Shown here piece after piece: positions 21,924 through 22,248 of a stretch of 22,248 nucleotides of DNA. The stretch lies in contig JBBSSJ010000039.1 in NCBI GenBank assembly GCA_038242095.1, forward strand, positions 1 through 22,248. Reading direction: 5' to 3'. Position numbers and translations under genes: made by a program. The stretch is from Persicitalea sp038242095. Its GTDB lineage: Bacteria > Bacteroidota > Bacteroidia > Cytophagales > Spirosomataceae. Under the pieces are notes generated by a model. The model was given only the letters and a program-made list of their open reading frames with translations, was not told the DNA's origin and did no database searches. Positions within the stretch are counted from its first letter, which is position 1. The number at the start of each line of letters is the position of its first letter.

Positions 21924-22093
21924 TGATTGATTTAAAACTAACTTAGAAGCAGTAAGTAATTTGGTTGTGTTTACCATATATCTCAAACCATTGTAAAATA
22001 TAGGGCTGCGAACTCAAAGCTCGTAGTATAGTACAATAACAATCTCAAATATTTTAGAGCTATTCTAAAAAAATTAAACTATACAAATAAATA
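21924..22093. other. AT-rich intergenic region ahead of the DUF262 gene
   Basis: The 170 nt after the methyltransferase gene are visibly richer in A and T than the rest of the window. It opens with ATTGATTGATGATTGATTT words (21915-21933). It also holds a 7-bp inverted repeat TTTTAGA/TCTAAAA (22052-22058, 22064-22070) about 24 nt before the DUF262 ATG, possibly a regulatory site. No gene or RNA was recognised. Confidence 0.5.
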
Positions 22094-22248
22094 ATGGCAT
22101 TACAAGACGAAATAAATGAAAAGAAGAAGGAAATCACCACAGATGGCTACCCGATGTCAATCGGTGAGCTTATTAGCTTGTATCGAGATGAAGAATTAGA
22201 TATACATCCTGAATTCCAAAGGTTCTTTAGGTGGAACGTTCAACAAAA
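22094..22248 (+). CDS. DUF262 domain protein, N-terminal part (3' end outside the window)
   Basis: An open frame starts at ATG 22094 and runs off the right edge after 51 codons. After a charged start (MALQDEINEKKKEI) it reads YPMSIGELISLYRDEELD, then IHPEFQRFFRWNVQQ. The P-x-F-QR-x-F-RW motif is the N-terminal signature of DUF262, a ParB/Srx-like nucleotide-binding domain found in GmrSD-type modification-dependent restriction enzymes and many other defence-island proteins. The catalytic HNH (DUF1524) half, if present, lies beyond the window, so the exact type cannot be told. Codons are clearly more AT-rich than in neighbouring genes. Confidence 0.75.
   Translation, partial: MALQDEINEKKKEITTDGYPMSIGELISLYRDEELDIHPEFQRFFRWNVQQ

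Noticed and set aside
1..22248. CRISPR array, insertion sequence, prophage, tRNA or rRNA genes
   Set aside because: No regularly spaced identical repeats, transposase-like proteins, phage genes or cloverleaf/rRNA sequences were recognised on either strand.

Overview
This window reads as chromosomal DNA of a free-living Bacteroidota, most likely order Cytophagales (Spirosomataceae/Dyadobacter-like). The evidence is the archaeal/eukaryote-type prolyl-tRNA synthetase, the gene string parA-parB-DUF5683-dapB-lepB, an oversized LepB, a moderately high GC content, few Shine-Dalgarno sequences, and promoter -7 boxes of the Bacteroidota form TAnnTTTG. Most of the window is housekeeping. No rRNA, tRNA, CRISPR array, insertion sequence or prophage was seen.

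Layout. 1-902 (+): the 3' end of proS and an FKBP-type prolyl isomerase, closed by a perfect 16-bp hairpin. 949-8564 (-): a radical SAM/SPASM protein, then parA, parB, DUF5683, dapB, lepB, dprA and an AlbA_2/winged-helix protein, covering chromosome partitioning, lysine and cell-wall precursor supply, protein export and DNA uptake or repair. 8690-9817 (+): an FAD-dependent oxidoreductase. 9846-11637: an Lrp/AsnC regulator divergent from alanine dehydrogenase, probably a regulator-target pair. 11700-14077 (+): a DEAD-box RNA helicase behind a roughly 420-nt structured leader. 14263-16866 (-): apaG, a SAM methyltransferase, and a copper type II monooxygenase-like lipoprotein gene broken by one 1-nt deletion and two in-frame TAA codons. 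16960-19687 (+): ung, a RES/Xre toxin-antitoxin pair, and a zinc-dependent phospholipase C-like secreted protein that overlaps the toxin by 4 nt. 19732-20631 (-): a Tat-exported sugar isomerase/epimerase-like protein. 20736-21923 (+): an RlmI-like rRNA methyltransferase. 22094-end (+): the first 51 codons of a DUF262 protein in visibly AT-rich DNA, possibly the edge of a defence or accessory island.

The least ordinary items are: the Xre antitoxin, whose toxin-binding domain is split by an insertion of about 45 Pro/Thr/Ser-rich residues; the recently decayed copper-oxygenase gene; the structured helicase leader; the DUF262 edge; and several families of short degenerate intergenic words (ATGAGTGATGA, GACTTTGGAC, GGCTTTCGGCTGTC and GCGAAGACGAAGG types) that lie almost only between genes and form hairpins. 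I found no clear multi-gene system that is wholly new.
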